Assembly: GCF_030929555.1 (NCBI RefSeq)
Contig: NZ_JAVFVT010000009.1
Span: forward strand, 124,001 to 188,000
Source of the DNA: Paenibacillus sp. LHD-117
GTDB lineage: Bacteria; Bacillota; Bacilli; Paenibacillales; Paenibacillaceae
Direction: 5' to 3'
Length of the DNA: 64,000 bases
Position 1 is the stretch's first letter. The number at the start of each line of letters is the position of its first letter. The notes under the pieces were generated by a model. It worked only from the letters and a program-made list of their open reading frames with translations. It was not told the DNA's origin and searched no databases. Positions 9,225 through 18,314 of the stretch are shown in pieces. A program made the position numbers and the translations under genes.

Positions 9225-10406
9225 ATGATGAACTGGATGGAACAGCATCTCGCGGCGTTAACCCACGCTTCCCTTGAACGCACGCTGCGCGCAAGCGCTC
9301 CCGTGAAGGATCGGTCAGGCTGCGCGATGCGAGGCGGGCGCGTACTGCTCAACCTGTCGTCGAATGATTACTTGGGCTTATCCGGCCACCCGGCCATCGC
9401 AAAAGCGATGAGCCAATCGCTGGCAGCCGAGGGCGCCGGTTCGGGGGGATCGCGGCTCGTCACCGGCAACCGGGAAACGTACGAGAGGCTGGAGCAGGGG
9501 CTGGCCGACTGGCAGCAGAGCGAATCGGCGATCGTATTCTCGAACGGCTATATGGCCAACAGCGGCGTCATTAGCGCGCTCGTCGGGCGCGGCGACGTCG
9601 TGTTCAGCGACCGGCTTAACCATGCCAGCATCGCCGACGGCATTACGCTCAGCAGAGCCGAACATGCGAGGTACCGACATTTGGACATGGAGCATCTGCA
9701 ACGATTGCTCAATAAACACAGCGGTGCAAGGCGCAAGCTCATCGTCACGGACGCCGTATTCTCCATGGACGGCGACAAGGCGCCGCTCCGCGAGCTTGCC
9801 GAGATCAAGCAAAAGCACGGCGCGATGCTAATGGTCGATGAAGCCCACAGCGGGGGAATCTATGGCCGCCGCGGCGAAGGATTATGCCATTCGCTCGGGC
9901 TGCATGGCGACGTGGATATTCACATCGGGACGTTCGGCAAAGCATTCGGCGTCTATGGGGCCTATGCGAGCGGAAGCAGCGCGTTAACAAGGTGGCTGGT
10001 CAACAAAGCGCGCCCGTTCATCTATTCGACGGCTTTGCCTCCCTCTATCATCGCGGGTATCGCCGAATCGCTGGAGCTGGTCCAGCAAGCGCATTGGCGC
10101 CGCGAGAGCCTGTCCCGGGCCGGGATGCGGTTTCGAGAAACGCTTAGGAGCGCCGGCTTTCAAGTCGATGCCGGAGATTCGCCGATCGTTCCGCTTCGAA
10201 TCGGCCATCCGGAGACAGCCCTGCGCTTCGGCTCCGCCCTCGAAGAGGAAGGCATTCTAGCGGTTGCCATCCGGCCGCCTACGGTGCCCGAAGGCACCTC
10301 TCGAATCCGTTTCTCACTGTCGGCGGCTCATACTCCGGAGGAGCTCGACCATGCCGCCGAACGAATTCGAAAAACAGGATTGTCATTGGGGGTGTTGAAG
10401 CCATGA
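9225..10406 (+). CDS. bioF: 8-amino-7-oxononanoate synthase
   Basis: PLP-dependent alpha-oxoamine synthase that condenses pimeloyl-ACP (or -CoA) with alanine to give KAPA. Family features are LNLSSNDYLGL near the N-terminus, the DEAHSGG motif and the PLP-binding lysine in TFGKAFGVYG (near residue 239). 393 residues, usual length. The start may be 9225 or 9228, with only a weak AAGGCGG ribosome site, so it may depend on coupling to bioB. Overlaps the next gene by ATGA. Confidence 0.95.
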   Translation: MMNWMEQHLAALTHASLERTLRASAPVKDRSGCAMRGGRVLLNLSSNDYLGLSGHPAIAKAMSQSLAAEGAGSGGSRLVTGNRETYERLEQGLADWQQSESAIVFSNGYMANSGVISALVGRGDVVFSDRLNHASIADGITLSRAEHARYRHLDMEHLQRLLNKHSGARRKLIVTDAVFSMDGDKAPLRELAEIKQKHGAMLMVDEAHSGGIYGRRGEGLCHSLGLHGDVDIHIGTFGKAFGVYGAYASGSSALTRWLVNKARPFIYSTALPPSIIAGIAESLELVQQAHWRRESLSRAGMRFRETLRSAGFQVDAGDSPIVPLRIGHPETALRFGSALEEEGILAVAIRPPTVPEGTSRIRFSLSAAHTPEELDHAAERIRKTGLSLGVLKP

Positions 10407-11155
10407 CCGGCTCGATCTTATGGCTAAAAGGATGGAGCATGCCGGCTTCGACGTTCGAGCCGCTTATCGCTTTGCTTCCGGACTATGCCCATATCGCACC
10501 GGATTACAGCAGCGCCGGCACGCCGGAGGAGATGCTGGGCATCGTGGAACAAGCCGCCGGCTCCCCCGCCCTCCGCAGGCCGCTGATCATCGTTGGTTGG
10601 TCGCTCGGAGCCACGCTCGCGCTGCGGCTCGCCGACCAAGGCCTAGCGGACGGTCTCGTGCTGGTCGCAGGGAATGCCCGTTTCGTTCGCCCCAAAGTTC
10701 AGCTTGGGCTGGGCTGGCCGGATGCCCATCTTCGGCATATGATCGCTTCGATCGCGAAAAACCGGCAGGACGCGGAATCCGCGTTCAGGCAGCTTCTTTT
10801 ATCGGATTCCGAAAAGGGATCAGGTCTTGAAGCCCTGCTTCCCCCTGCGGGCAGTTGGTCTAGCTCGGCGCTTATCGCTGGCTTGGAACTGCTTCGGCGC
10901 GAGGACCGCCTATCCCGATTGCCGGCCGTCGCATGTCAGGTTCTGATCATACACGGCCGTGAGGATCGGGTATGTCCTTTCGGCGCTGCCGAAGAACTGT
11001 ACGGGGAAATCCCAAACGCCGCGCTCCTGCCTATGCCTGGATGCGGACACATGCCGTTCCTCGGAAGAGAAAGGGAAATAATAGAAGCCGTAAGGAGATG
11101 GTTGCTTGGAGAACAGGATTCGGAGGCAATTCAATCGAAGCGCAAACGTTTATGA
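10403..11155 (+). CDS. bioH: Alpha/beta hydrolase, BioH-like pimeloyl-ACP methyl ester esterase
   Basis: Alpha/beta-hydrolase with nucleophile elbow GWSLGA, acid in HGREDRVCP and histidine in GCGHMPFL, giving a complete Ser-Asp-His triad in 250 residues. Its place between bioF and bioC, overlapping both, implies it removes the methyl group from pimeloyl-ACP methyl ester after the BioC-primed fatty acid cycles, as BioH does. The exact subfamily (BioH, BioG, BioJ or BioV type) cannot be decided by eye, so the symbol is functional. Its start overlaps the bioF stop (ATGA). Confidence 0.75.
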   Translation: MTGSILWLKGWSMPASTFEPLIALLPDYAHIAPDYSSAGTPEEMLGIVEQAAGSPALRRPLIIVGWSLGATLALRLADQGLADGLVLVAGNARFVRPKVQLGLGWPDAHLRHMIASIAKNRQDAESAFRQLLLSDSEKGSGLEALLPPAGSWSSSALIAGLELLRREDRLSRLPAVACQVLIIHGREDRVCPFGAAEELYGEIPNAALLPMPGCGHMPFLGREREIIEAVRRWLLGEQDSEAIQSKRKRL

Positions 11156-11942
11156 CAGTCACGCTCATGTTCAGCGCCGAATGGCGGAATGGCTGGCGGG
11201 CTCGCTGGAAGGGCTGAGGAACAACATCGGTTCCGCGAAACCCGATCTTTTGGAAATCGGATGCGGCACGGGCGCCTTGACCGAAAGGCTGCTGCGTGAT
11301 TACCCCGATGCCTCGTTGCTCGCGATGGATATCGCTCCTGCCATGGTGGAAGAAGCACGCAAAAGGACGAGGTCTGTTTTGGCGGGAAGATCGGATAACC
11401 AGCCTCGCTTCATCCTTGCCGATGTAGAGAAGTGGGCGGCAACCGCGACGGCGGCATCGCAGAACATGATCGTCTCTAACGCATGTTTCCAATGGATGGG
11501 CAATCCGGCGGAGACGCTTTCCCGGCTTGGAACGGTGCTTCGCCCGGGGGGCTTGCTGCTATTTACAACCTTCGGACCGCAGACGTTCCGCGAGCTGCAT
11601 CGGTCGTTCGAATACGCCTATCTAGCTGCCGGCAGGGAGCCCCAGCGGCACGGGTTGTCCTTCCCGCCCGCGGACAGATGGCAATCCATGCTGCGGGAGG
11701 CAGGGTTCCAGGCGATAACCGTCGAACGGACCGTGCATTCGCAAAGCTACCGTTCAGCCAAAGATTTCTTGCATGCGGTCAAAGCCGCCGGAGCCAGCGC
11801 CTCGGAAGCATCGGATGGCCCCGGACTCGGCTCGCGGCATTTATTCGACGCGATGTTCGCTTATTACGAGGATCGTTACGGGATCCCTGAAGGCGTTCAA
11901 GCGACGTACGAGCTTTACTTGATCGCCGCCTCGGTTCCCTGA
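11106..11942 (+). CDS. bioC: Malonyl-ACP O-methyltransferase
   Basis: SAM-dependent methyltransferase that masks malonyl-ACP as its methyl ester so that fatty acid synthase can build pimeloyl-ACP. The SAM-binding motif LLEIGCGTGALTERLL and the acidic MDIAPAMVEEA strand end are clear. It begins with TTG 11106, 8 bases after AAGGAG (11092-11097), and so overlaps the hydrolase gene by 50 bases. 278 residues. Last gene of the biotin operon; the convergent bshB2 stop is only 16 bases away and no clear terminator separates them. Confidence 0.92.
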   Translation: MENRIRRQFNRSANVYDSHAHVQRRMAEWLAGSLEGLRNNIGSAKPDLLEIGCGTGALTERLLRDYPDASLLAMDIAPAMVEEARKRTRSVLAGRSDNQPRFILADVEKWAATATAASQNMIVSNACFQWMGNPAETLSRLGTVLRPGGLLLFTTFGPQTFRELHRSFEYAYLAAGREPQRHGLSFPPADRWQSMLREAGFQAITVERTVHSQSYRSAKDFLHAVKAAGASASEASDGPGLGSRHLFDAMFAYYEDRYGIPEGVQATYELYLIAASVP

Positions 11943-11958
11943 TTGTTCCATCGCGTAT

Positions 11959-12615
11959 TTATAGAAACTTGTACGTATAGAACCGCTCCGTGCCGAACCG
12001 CTCCTCCAGCTCGGCCTGCGACAATTCTTTGCTGCCCATAAGCTCCGGAGCCTGGAATTGGGAACGATGCGCCCGGATGGACGCAAGCTTCTGCCGCAAG
12101 AAGCCGCGCACGTCATTCACAACGTCCGGCTGGCCGATATAATCCTGATGGTTCTTGGAGAAGGCGATGCCTCTCACCGTCGGCCGCTCGCTCTCCGGCA
12201 GGCTGCCGATGACGCGCACGACTGCTTCCCCGCAGGCGTCATGGTCCGGATGGACGGCGTAGCCCGGGTAGAACGTGAACACCAGCGTCGGACGAACCTC
12301 GTCCAGCAGTGCTCGGATGCTCGCGTCCAGCAGCTCGGGAGCTTCGAACTCGATCATTTTGTCATGGAAACCAAGCAGTCTCAAATCCTGAATGCCGATC
12401 GCGCGGCAAGATTCCTCCAGCTCCAGCTTGCGGATGCCCGGCAGCGTCACCCGGTTCGCGAACGGCGGAACGCCCATGTTCCGCCCCATCTCGCCCAGCG
12501 TCAAACATCCGTAGGTTACCCGTGCGCCTTGCTGCACGTATTTGGCCAGCGTGCCCGATAAGCCGAACGCTTCGTCGTCCGGATGCGGCAATACGACTAA
12601 TATTTTCTCCGTCAT
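11959..12615 (-). CDS. bshB2: Bacillithiol biosynthesis deacetylase BshB2
   Basis: PIG-L/LmbE-family zinc deacetylase. The metal site motif PHPDDEA lies near residues 10-16, and the second histidine region PGYAVHPDHDACGE near 120. The sequence resembles BshB2 (YojG) of Bacillus, which removes the acetyl group from GlcNAc-malate in bacillithiol synthesis. About 218 residues. It follows a yojF homologue on the same strand with a 15-base gap, the same pairing as yojF-yojG in Bacillus, which supports the assignment. Confidence 0.88.
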   Translation of the reverse strand: MTEKILVVLPHPDDEAFGLSGTLAKYVQQGARVTYGCLTLGEMGRNMGVPPFANRVTLPGIRKLELEESCRAIGIQDLRLLGFHDKMIEFEAPELLDASIRALLDEVRPTLVFTFYPGYAVHPDHDACGEAVVRVIGSLPESERPTVRGIAFSKNHQDYIGQPDVVNDVRGFLRQKLASIRAHRSQFQAPELMGSKELSQAELEERFGTERFYTYKFL

Positions 12616-12630
12616 GTTGTTCGTCCCCTT

Positions 12631-12975
12631 TCAGAAAGGCTCTCGGCTCAGCTGCATCGCGACGACGAGCTTGCCCGCGTTATCGTGTCCCGCCATGATG
12701 AGACGTTCGGTCTCGCTCTCTTCGTAATGGGTCAGCCCTTCGGAATATACCCATCCGTGCTCCATCTTGAGGCCGACGCGGAACGGGCCGCCTCCGGATA
12801 TTTTGCCATGGGAATAATGGATGGCAATATTGCTGATGAAAGTCGCCGCGGGATGTTTGGAGCTATCGAAATGCGCCGCGTATGCGCCCGTCGTCTGTTC
12901 CAGGTGGAGATAGAGTTGCTCGTTAACCATGCTGTCGATTCGTTGCTGGATGACCGATGGATCGATCGGAAGCAT
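12631..12975 (-). CDS. yojF: YojF family protein (DUF1806)
   Basis: Small cytoplasmic protein of about 114 residues resembling YojF (DUF1806). The function is not established; it usually accompanies bshB2, so a role connected with bacillithiol is inferred from context. The start at 12975 is preferred because GAGGTG lies 6 bases before this ATG; an upstream in-frame GTG (12984) is part of that ribosome site. It probably forms a two-gene operon with bshB2. Confidence 0.8.
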   Translation of the reverse strand: MLPIDPSVIQQRIDSMVNEQLYLHLEQTTGAYAAHFDSSKHPAATFISNIAIHYSHGKISGGGPFRVGLKMEHGWVYSEGLTHYEESETERLIMAGHDNAGKLVVAMQLSREPF

Positions 12976-13077
12976 CAGCAGCACCTCGCTTTCGGTAAAT
13001 TCGGCGCAAGCATAACCGGCCTGGCGACATACCCGCCAACACCGCTATCATGCGCGCTTATTCAAGTGTACTACATC

Positions 13078-15525
13078 TTAGCCTTCCGGCTCCAGAAGTC
13101 CCTTCTCCAGGCACAGCGAGACCGACAGCGACTTCACCCTATTCTCGCCAAAAAGAATCTCGACCCCGTCACCCGTCACCTTGCGGATGATCCCTGATCC
13201 GAACACGCGATGCCGTACGGAGAGGCCCGCTTTGAGCGCGGAACGCTCCCGGATCGCGCGAGGGCTGCCCCCGGACGAAGGGGCGGCCGATCGTCCTTCC
13301 GTCGTCGTGACGGTCGGCACTCCAGGAGAAAGCGAAGCCTTGACCTGATAAGCCGATCGGCTGCCCGGACGGGAGACGCCTGTTCCGCGAGCGTTCGCGC
13401 CGGTGCCGCCCCGGTCAGACGACTCTCCGCCGCGACCTATGAGCGCCGTGCCTGCCCCGCCGGCACGCAGCCCGTTCACGCCGGCGGCCGACATCCTCCT
13501 CTCTGCGGCCCCTTTCGCCGCCGCTTCCCGCTTCCCCGGCTCCACGATGTCGCGGATGGCCAGCATAAAGGACGATTCCGCGGTCTCCTCACCGTCCCGC
13601 TTCGCGTACGAGATCAGCTCCAGATGTTTGCGGGCGCGTGTCATGCCGACGTAGAACAGCCGGACCGCCTCCTCCATCAGCGGCTGCTCGCCCGTGCCGC
13701 CGTCTTTCTTGTGGGCGCCGGCGTATTTGGCGTCCTCCGCGGACGGGATGATGCCTTCGATCAGGTCGACCAAATAGACGCGGTCGAATTCCAGTCCTTT
13801 GGCGCTGTGAAAGGTGGAGAACGTGACTACGTTCTGCCCGCGCCTGCCTTTGGCGCTCCGCAGCAGCGTCTCGAGATATTTTAGCCTGGCCGCGAAGTCC
13901 TCCATCGTCTCGAGACCGTCCGCGATATCCTCCAGCGTATTCAGAATGCCGACGAGATACTCCTTGCGGAAGCCGAGGCGCTCGCACATTTTCTCGAGCG
14001 CCTTCTCGTAGCCAAGCCTGCCGCGGATGACCCGGATCGCCGGCTTCGGCGGCATGCCGCGCATTTCGCGGAACGTCTCTTTGGCCTCCGTAATGGGCTT
14101 CACCTGATAATCATGCAGCTTCACGAAGCGAAGCAGGTTGTCGAACACCGACTCGTTGTTGTCGATCTCCTTCAGCACCGCCATCTGATGTTTGCTGATA
14201 TAGCCGCTAAGCTTCAGGTGAATGCGCTCCAGCAGATCCGCCCGTTTGTCCGTGAAGGTCATCCGCATGAAATTGAGCACGTCCTCGACGACCCAATGGG
14301 AGAAAAACCGGTTGTCCGCGTCCTTCATATAGAACGGAATGCCCGCCCGGTCGAATTCATTCATCAGGACGATCGAAGAGGAATTATTGCGGAAAAGGAC
14401 GGCGGCTTCGGACAGCTTCTCTTCCTGCTGCAGCTGTCTCACCAAATACCCCGCCTGCTTCCGGTAATCGGGCAGACGCTTGAAGATCGGCTTCGCGCCG
14501 GCGGCGTTGTTCGTGAACATGTTTTTGTTGTACCTGTTTTTGTTTCGCTTAATAAATTTGTTTGCCGCCTCCACAATGCCCTTCGTCGACCGGTAATTCT
14601 GCTCCATGAACAGGATCGCCGCCTCGGGGTACGCATCCTTGAAGTTCAGCAAATACGACGGCTCCGCCCCTCGCCAGCTGTAGATCGACTGATCGTCGTC
14701 CGCCACGACGCACAGGTTGCGATGCTCCCGGACCATCTTCTCGATAATCGCATGCTGGACCATGGACGTATCCTGACTCTCGTCCGTCAGCACGTAATCG
14801 TAGCGGCGCTGGTACTTCTTCAGCATCTGTGCGTCCCGCTCCAGCGTCTCGTTCGCGATCGTCAGCATGTCGTCGAAGTCGATCAGCAGCTTCGCGTGCC
14901 CGCCGCGCTTGAACGATTCGTATTCCCGCATGATGTCCGCGGCCAGCGGAACATCCGATTTGACGGAGTCCCATTCGGCTTCGGGGATCATTTTGTTTTT
15001 GACGTAGCTAATAAACGTGCTGAGCTCTTCGAGCTGCTCGTCCGTAATGTTCTCGCCGTTCGCCTGTTTGAAGAGATTGCGCAGAATAATTCGTTTGTGC
15101 AGCGGAAGGGCGTCCTCTCCTTGCCTCTTGCCATCTTCCTCCTCTTCGTCTTCCGACCGGCCCTCGATGATCTGGTAGGCGGTCCCGTCCCTCCAGAATC
15201 GTTCGCGCGCAATTTCGAATGCGAGACTATGAATCGTGGAGAAATCGACCGGAGTCAGCTCCGGGAAAAAGCGCCCGAACCGGTCCTTCATATCCCTGGC
15301 CGAGGCGCGGCTGAACGTCACCGCCTTGATCCGCGACGGCGATACGCCCTTCTCCTCGATCATATAGCCAACGCGCATAATCATCGTCGTCGTTTTGCCC
15401 GAGCCCGGCGACGCAAGCAGCAGCAGCGGTCCATCCGTACGCAGGACGGCCTTCCGCTGCACGTCGTTCAGCGCGACGCCGAGCTCCTTCTTTTTGCGCT
15501 CCAAAAAAGCGTTTTTCCCCTTCAT
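13078..15525 (-). CDS. UvrD/PcrA-like ATP-dependent DNA helicase
   Basis: Superfamily 1 DNA helicase of 815 residues. Motifs seen: Walker A SPGSGKTTT near residue 40, the Walker B equivalent LTDESQDTS, QSIYSWRGA, EQNYRS, and the late motifs FSTFHSAKGLEF and VGMTRARK. After about residue 660 comes a Gly/Ala/Arg/Ser-rich linker, then a C-terminal segment beginning VRHRVFGSGII like the Tudor-type tail of PcrA. It differs from housekeeping PcrA in its motifs and is closest in appearance to Bacillus YjcD, so it is probably an accessory repair helicase. Single gene. Confidence 0.88.
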   Translation of the reverse strand: MKGKNAFLERKKKELGVALNDVQRKAVLRTDGPLLLLASPGSGKTTTMIMRVGYMIEEKGVSPSRIKAVTFSRASARDMKDRFGRFFPELTPVDFSTIHSLAFEIARERFWRDGTAYQIIEGRSEDEEEEDGKRQGEDALPLHKRIILRNLFKQANGENITDEQLEELSTFISYVKNKMIPEAEWDSVKSDVPLAADIMREYESFKRGGHAKLLIDFDDMLTIANETLERDAQMLKKYQRRYDYVLTDESQDTSMVQHAIIEKMVREHRNLCVVADDDQSIYSWRGAEPSYLLNFKDAYPEAAILFMEQNYRSTKGIVEAANKFIKRNKNRYNKNMFTNNAAGAKPIFKRLPDYRKQAGYLVRQLQQEEKLSEAAVLFRNNSSSIVLMNEFDRAGIPFYMKDADNRFFSHWVVEDVLNFMRMTFTDKRADLLERIHLKLSGYISKHQMAVLKEIDNNESVFDNLLRFVKLHDYQVKPITEAKETFREMRGMPPKPAIRVIRGRLGYEKALEKMCERLGFRKEYLVGILNTLEDIADGLETMEDFAARLKYLETLLRSAKGRRGQNVVTFSTFHSAKGLEFDRVYLVDLIEGIIPSAEDAKYAGAHKKDGGTGEQPLMEEAVRLFYVGMTRARKHLELISYAKRDGEETAESSFMLAIRDIVEPGKREAAAKGAAERRMSAAGVNGLRAGGAGTALIGRGGESSDRGGTGANARGTGVSRPGSRSAYQVKASLSPGVPTVTTTEGRSAAPSSGGSPRAIRERSALKAGLSVRHRVFGSGIIRKVTGDGVEILFGENRVKSLSVSLCLEKGLLEPEG

Positions 15526-15697
15526 CCTGCCTTGCCCTCTTTCCGTTCGTAAGCTACCTCTATAGGGATTATTGTATCATAACTGCCTTCCGATAGATTC
15601 CGCCGCCGCAATAAACGTATGAATCTCTGGATAGTGGCATATGCGTCCGCCATAGGGTATAGTCGAATCATGTAACATGGCAATCGGAGGGATAACG

Positions 15698-16216
15698 ATG
15701 AGAAAACTGTTGGGGAAGTCCAAAGAGCAAGGGCTGACCATTAAACGTACATTCAACGCGCCGCTGGAGCTGTTTTTCGAAGTGTTCACGCAGGCCGAAC
15801 ATATGAAACACTGGTGGGGACCTCGGGGCTTCGAGATGAATATCGTCACTCAGGAGCTGCGCCCCGGCGGCATGGTGCATTACAGCCAGACAAGCCCGGA
15901 AGGGCAAATCATGTGGGGCAAGTTCGAGTACGTCGAAATCGTGCCGAACGAAAAATTCGTCTACACGAATTCCTTCTCCGACGAAGAAAGCAACACCTTG
16001 CGCGCCCCCTTCAGCCAGATGTGGCCGCTTCGGATTCTGAACACGCTCACCTTCAAGGCGGAAGGCGACCAGACGGAGCTGACGATGCACGGCAAGGCGT
16101 ACGAGGCGACGAAAGCGGAGATTCAATTCTTTGAATCGTTTAAGGAAAACGTCAGGGTCGGCTTCGCGGGCACGTTCGAGCTGCTGGACGAATATTTGGC
16201 GAAGCTTCAAGCGTAG
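15698..16216 (+). CDS. SRPBCC (AHSA1-like) domain protein
   Basis: Protein of 172 residues with the AHSA1/START-like fold: LTIKRTFNAPLELFFEVFTQ at the N-terminus, the signature HWWGPRGFE, and the C-terminal amphipathic helix FEGTFELLDEYLAKL-type ending. Such proteins bind small hydrophobic ligands or assist Hsp90; the ligand here is unknown. ATG 15698 follows GGAGG by 7 bases; the earlier in-frame ATG at 15677 precedes that ribosome site. It stands alone, divergent from the helicase. Confidence 0.85.
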   Translation: MRKLLGKSKEQGLTIKRTFNAPLELFFEVFTQAEHMKHWWGPRGFEMNIVTQELRPGGMVHYSQTSPEGQIMWGKFEYVEIVPNEKFVYTNSFSDEESNTLRAPFSQMWPLRILNTLTFKAEGDQTELTMHGKAYEATKAEIQFFESFKENVRVGFAGTFELLDEYLAKLQA

Positions 16217-16335
16217 CGGGAAGGGCGGACAGGGGGGACAGTCGGGTAGGTCGGGGCGCTTGGAAACGGGCGCTTGGGAGCTTGCGATCGGGCGCGCTTG
16301 TGAGATTGCGATCGAATGCTTGGGGCATCGCTCCC

Positions 16336-16522
16336 TCTAACGGACCGGAATGACGCTATTTGATCGGAATGAGACCTTTTTGAAATCTAACGGACTCAGG
16401 TGCTCTTATTTCCTGATAAATTTCGCTTTGAAGCCGACAATCAGGCAAATAACGTCGCTGCAGTCCGTTACGTTTTAAAAACACCTATTTTACTCCAAAT
16501 AGCGGCTGCGTGATCCGTTAGG
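16336..16522. repeat. Imperfect palindromic intergenic repeat
   Basis: CTAACGGA occurs at 16337 and 16387 and its inverse TCCGTTA(G) at 16464 and 16514: both pairs are 50 bases apart and symmetrically placed. The intervening bases also match between arms (CGCTATTTG against CCAAATAGCG; TTATTTCCTGAT against ATCAGGCAAATAA), so the whole 187 bases form one long imperfect hairpin. No ORF of note. Probably a dispersed, structured non-coding repeat; copies elsewhere cannot be checked here. Confidence 0.8.
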
Positions 16523-16746
16523 CTTGAATACAGCGGCGGTGGGGAGTCTGCGAGGGTGACGAGGGCGGTGGGAGCGGTGGTGAGGCGGCACGGAAGGCGG
16601 CGGGGTGAGGGCGGTGGTGAGGCTGAGGCGTTCGAGATTGAATGAGTGCCTCTGCGGCCGTTGCTCGTTCAGTGATCAAGTCGCCGAAATTGCCGCGGCC
16701 ATCGCCGCGGCATCGCCAATTCCATCGTGAAGTCTAATTGTCCGTG
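16523..16746. other. G-rich intergenic stretch
   Basis: No gene is seen between the palindromic repeat and the deacetylase gene. Bases 16530-16640 are strikingly G-rich on the plus strand with at least six runs of three or more G, compatible with a G-quadruplex. On the minus strand this lies just downstream of the deacetylase stop. Confidence 0.5.
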
Positions 16747-17553
16747 CTACAACTTAACTGTCGCTCCCGAGTCCGCGCACACGGCGTCGCCATCCACGCT
16801 GAACCATATGGTGAGCGAAGAAGGATTGTGAACGAAGCTTCTGTCGACTGAGAATCGCAGCTCGCCTAACGCTTTTCGATAGGCTACGATCTCGGCCATC
16901 GTGGCATGCCAGACGTCTTCCCTGGCGCCCAAGAGCTCGCCTACCCGGTCGACCAGCTCCCAATTGCCATCGTTCTCGAATTCGTAGCTGTGGCCCCACA
17001 CGAAGAGTAGCTCCATCCGGCTGAACCGGGGCTTCGATCCCAGGAACCGTTCCGCCGCTTCGACCATCTCTTTATGATGGCATGTCGGATGCCAACGAAG
17101 AGGATCCTCCGGCATAACGAAGCCGCCATGGCTCTTTACGGTCCGGGCGTATTCGATGCCGAGCGACGGCAGCATGCCGACCACCCGGTCGTCGTACGTC
17201 CCGAACGGATAACTCATGCCGCGAACGGGATATCCCGCCAATGATTCCAGCGCTCGCCTGTCCGACAATATTTCCTCCGCGACTTGATCGGACGGAGACT
17301 GCTCTAGAAACGGGTGGGTCACGGTATGCGCCGATATTTCGTGCCCGGCGTACAGCTCCGCGACTTCCTCCGATCGGATATAACCGTCCCGCCCGAAGAA
17401 ACCCGAGTTAAGGTGAAACGTGCCCCGAAGCCCATGCCGATTCATCATCGCTACTAATCTGCGGTCATGCTCGCGTCCGTCGTCGAAGCTAAACGCCGCC
17501 GCCTTCGCGTGGCCGCCCGGGAACCGGTCGAACCGAATGTGTTTGCCCGCCAT
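16747..17553 (-). CDS. Polysaccharide deacetylase family protein
   Basis: NodB-type deacetylase of 268 residues without a signal peptide. The catalytic/metal aspartates lie in FSFDDGREHD near residue 23 and the metal histidines in HTVTHP near residue 77. The SYPFGTYDD segment fits the family's motif 3 region. Substrate is unknown; absence of a secretion signal suggests an intracellular sugar or small-molecule substrate rather than wall peptidoglycan. ATG 17553 follows AAGGGGG by about 8 bases. Single gene, with no obvious partner. Confidence 0.82.
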   Translation of the reverse strand: MAGKHIRFDRFPGGHAKAAAFSFDDGREHDRRLVAMMNRHGLRGTFHLNSGFFGRDGYIRSEEVAELYAGHEISAHTVTHPFLEQSPSDQVAEEILSDRRALESLAGYPVRGMSYPFGTYDDRVVGMLPSLGIEYARTVKSHGGFVMPEDPLRWHPTCHHKEMVEAAERFLGSKPRFSRMELLFVWGHSYEFENDGNWELVDRVGELLGAREDVWHATMAEIVAYRKALGELRFSVDRSFVHNPSSLTIWFSVDGDAVCADSGATVKL

Positions 17554-17673
17554 CTTTTATCCCCCTTATCCGTTGTAAGCGTTCTTGCGAATCTATCATT
17601 ATCATACTAGAGAGAAGAATCGGCGTATAGGTTTCTACCAATGCCTTGGGCCATGACCTCCTAATCGCGAGAA

Positions 17674-17706
17674 AATGCCCCGGCGGTAACCCTCCGCCGG
17701 GGCATT
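17674..17706 (-). terminator. kdp operon terminator
   Basis: Perfect inverted repeat AATGCCCCGGCGG / CCGCCGGGGCATT with a 7-base loop, directly after the kdpC stop on the minus strand and followed by a short T-run. Confidence 0.8.
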
Positions 17707-17711
17707 CTCTC

Positions 17712-18275
17712 CTATTTTTTCAACTCGCGCAAATCCAAATTCAGCATCAACACGTTCACGACCGGCTCTCCGATGAGTCCAAGCTCGCGCTCCTTCGTGT
17801 TGTCCTGGATGAGCTGGATCAGCTCCGTCTCGGCTACGCCCGACGCCTTGCCGACGCGCGGAACTTGCGCCATGGCCGCCGCGACGCTAATATGCGGATC
17901 GAGTCCGGAGCCGGAGTTCGATACCAGATCGATCGGCAGTTGCGCGATCGGCACGTCCGGGTTCGCCTCCGACCAAGCCTTCACCGCTTCCTCCGTACGT
18001 GCCAGCATATCCGGATTGGACGGCGCGTAGTTCGGCGTTCCCGAACCGTTCGCGGCATAACCGATGCTGGATTCGCGCCCGTGGAACCAGCCCGGATCCG
18101 TGAACGGCTGGCCGATCAGCTCCGAGCCGACAAGGGTGCCGTCTTCCGCATAGATCAAGCTGCCCCTCGCCTGTTTTGGCATGAGCGCTTCCGCTATGCC
18201 GGTAACCGCCAAGTTGTACAGAATGCCGCAGACGACAAGCAGAACTGCAGTGATACGAATCGATGTCGCAATCAT
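17712..18275 (-). CDS. kdpC: Potassium-transporting ATPase subunit C
   Basis: KdpC is the single-span subunit that stabilises the KdpFABC high-affinity potassium pump. One N-terminal membrane segment (about residues 5-28) is followed by an extracytoplasmic domain with the family blocks GSELIGQPFTDPGWFHGR and NPDVPIAQLPIDLVSNSGSGLDPHIS. 187 residues, usual length. Last gene of the operon, 39 bases after kdpB and followed at once by a strong hairpin terminator. Confidence 0.95.
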   Translation of the reverse strand: MIATSIRITAVLLVVCGILYNLAVTGIAEALMPKQARGSLIYAEDGTLVGSELIGQPFTDPGWFHGRESSIGYAANGSGTPNYAPSNPDMLARTEEAVKAWSEANPDVPIAQLPIDLVSNSGSGLDPHISVAAAMAQVPRVGKASGVAETELIQLIQDNTKERELGLIGEPVVNVLMLNLDLRELKK

Positions 18276-18314
18276 CGTTTAAACTTCCTTTCTATACTCC
18301 GCAATGATTTCTAT

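Noticed and set aside
14113..15552. 479-codon plus-strand frame antisense to the helicase
   Set aside because: Shadow of the clear UvrD-like gene on the other strand; composition and lack of motifs show it is not coding.
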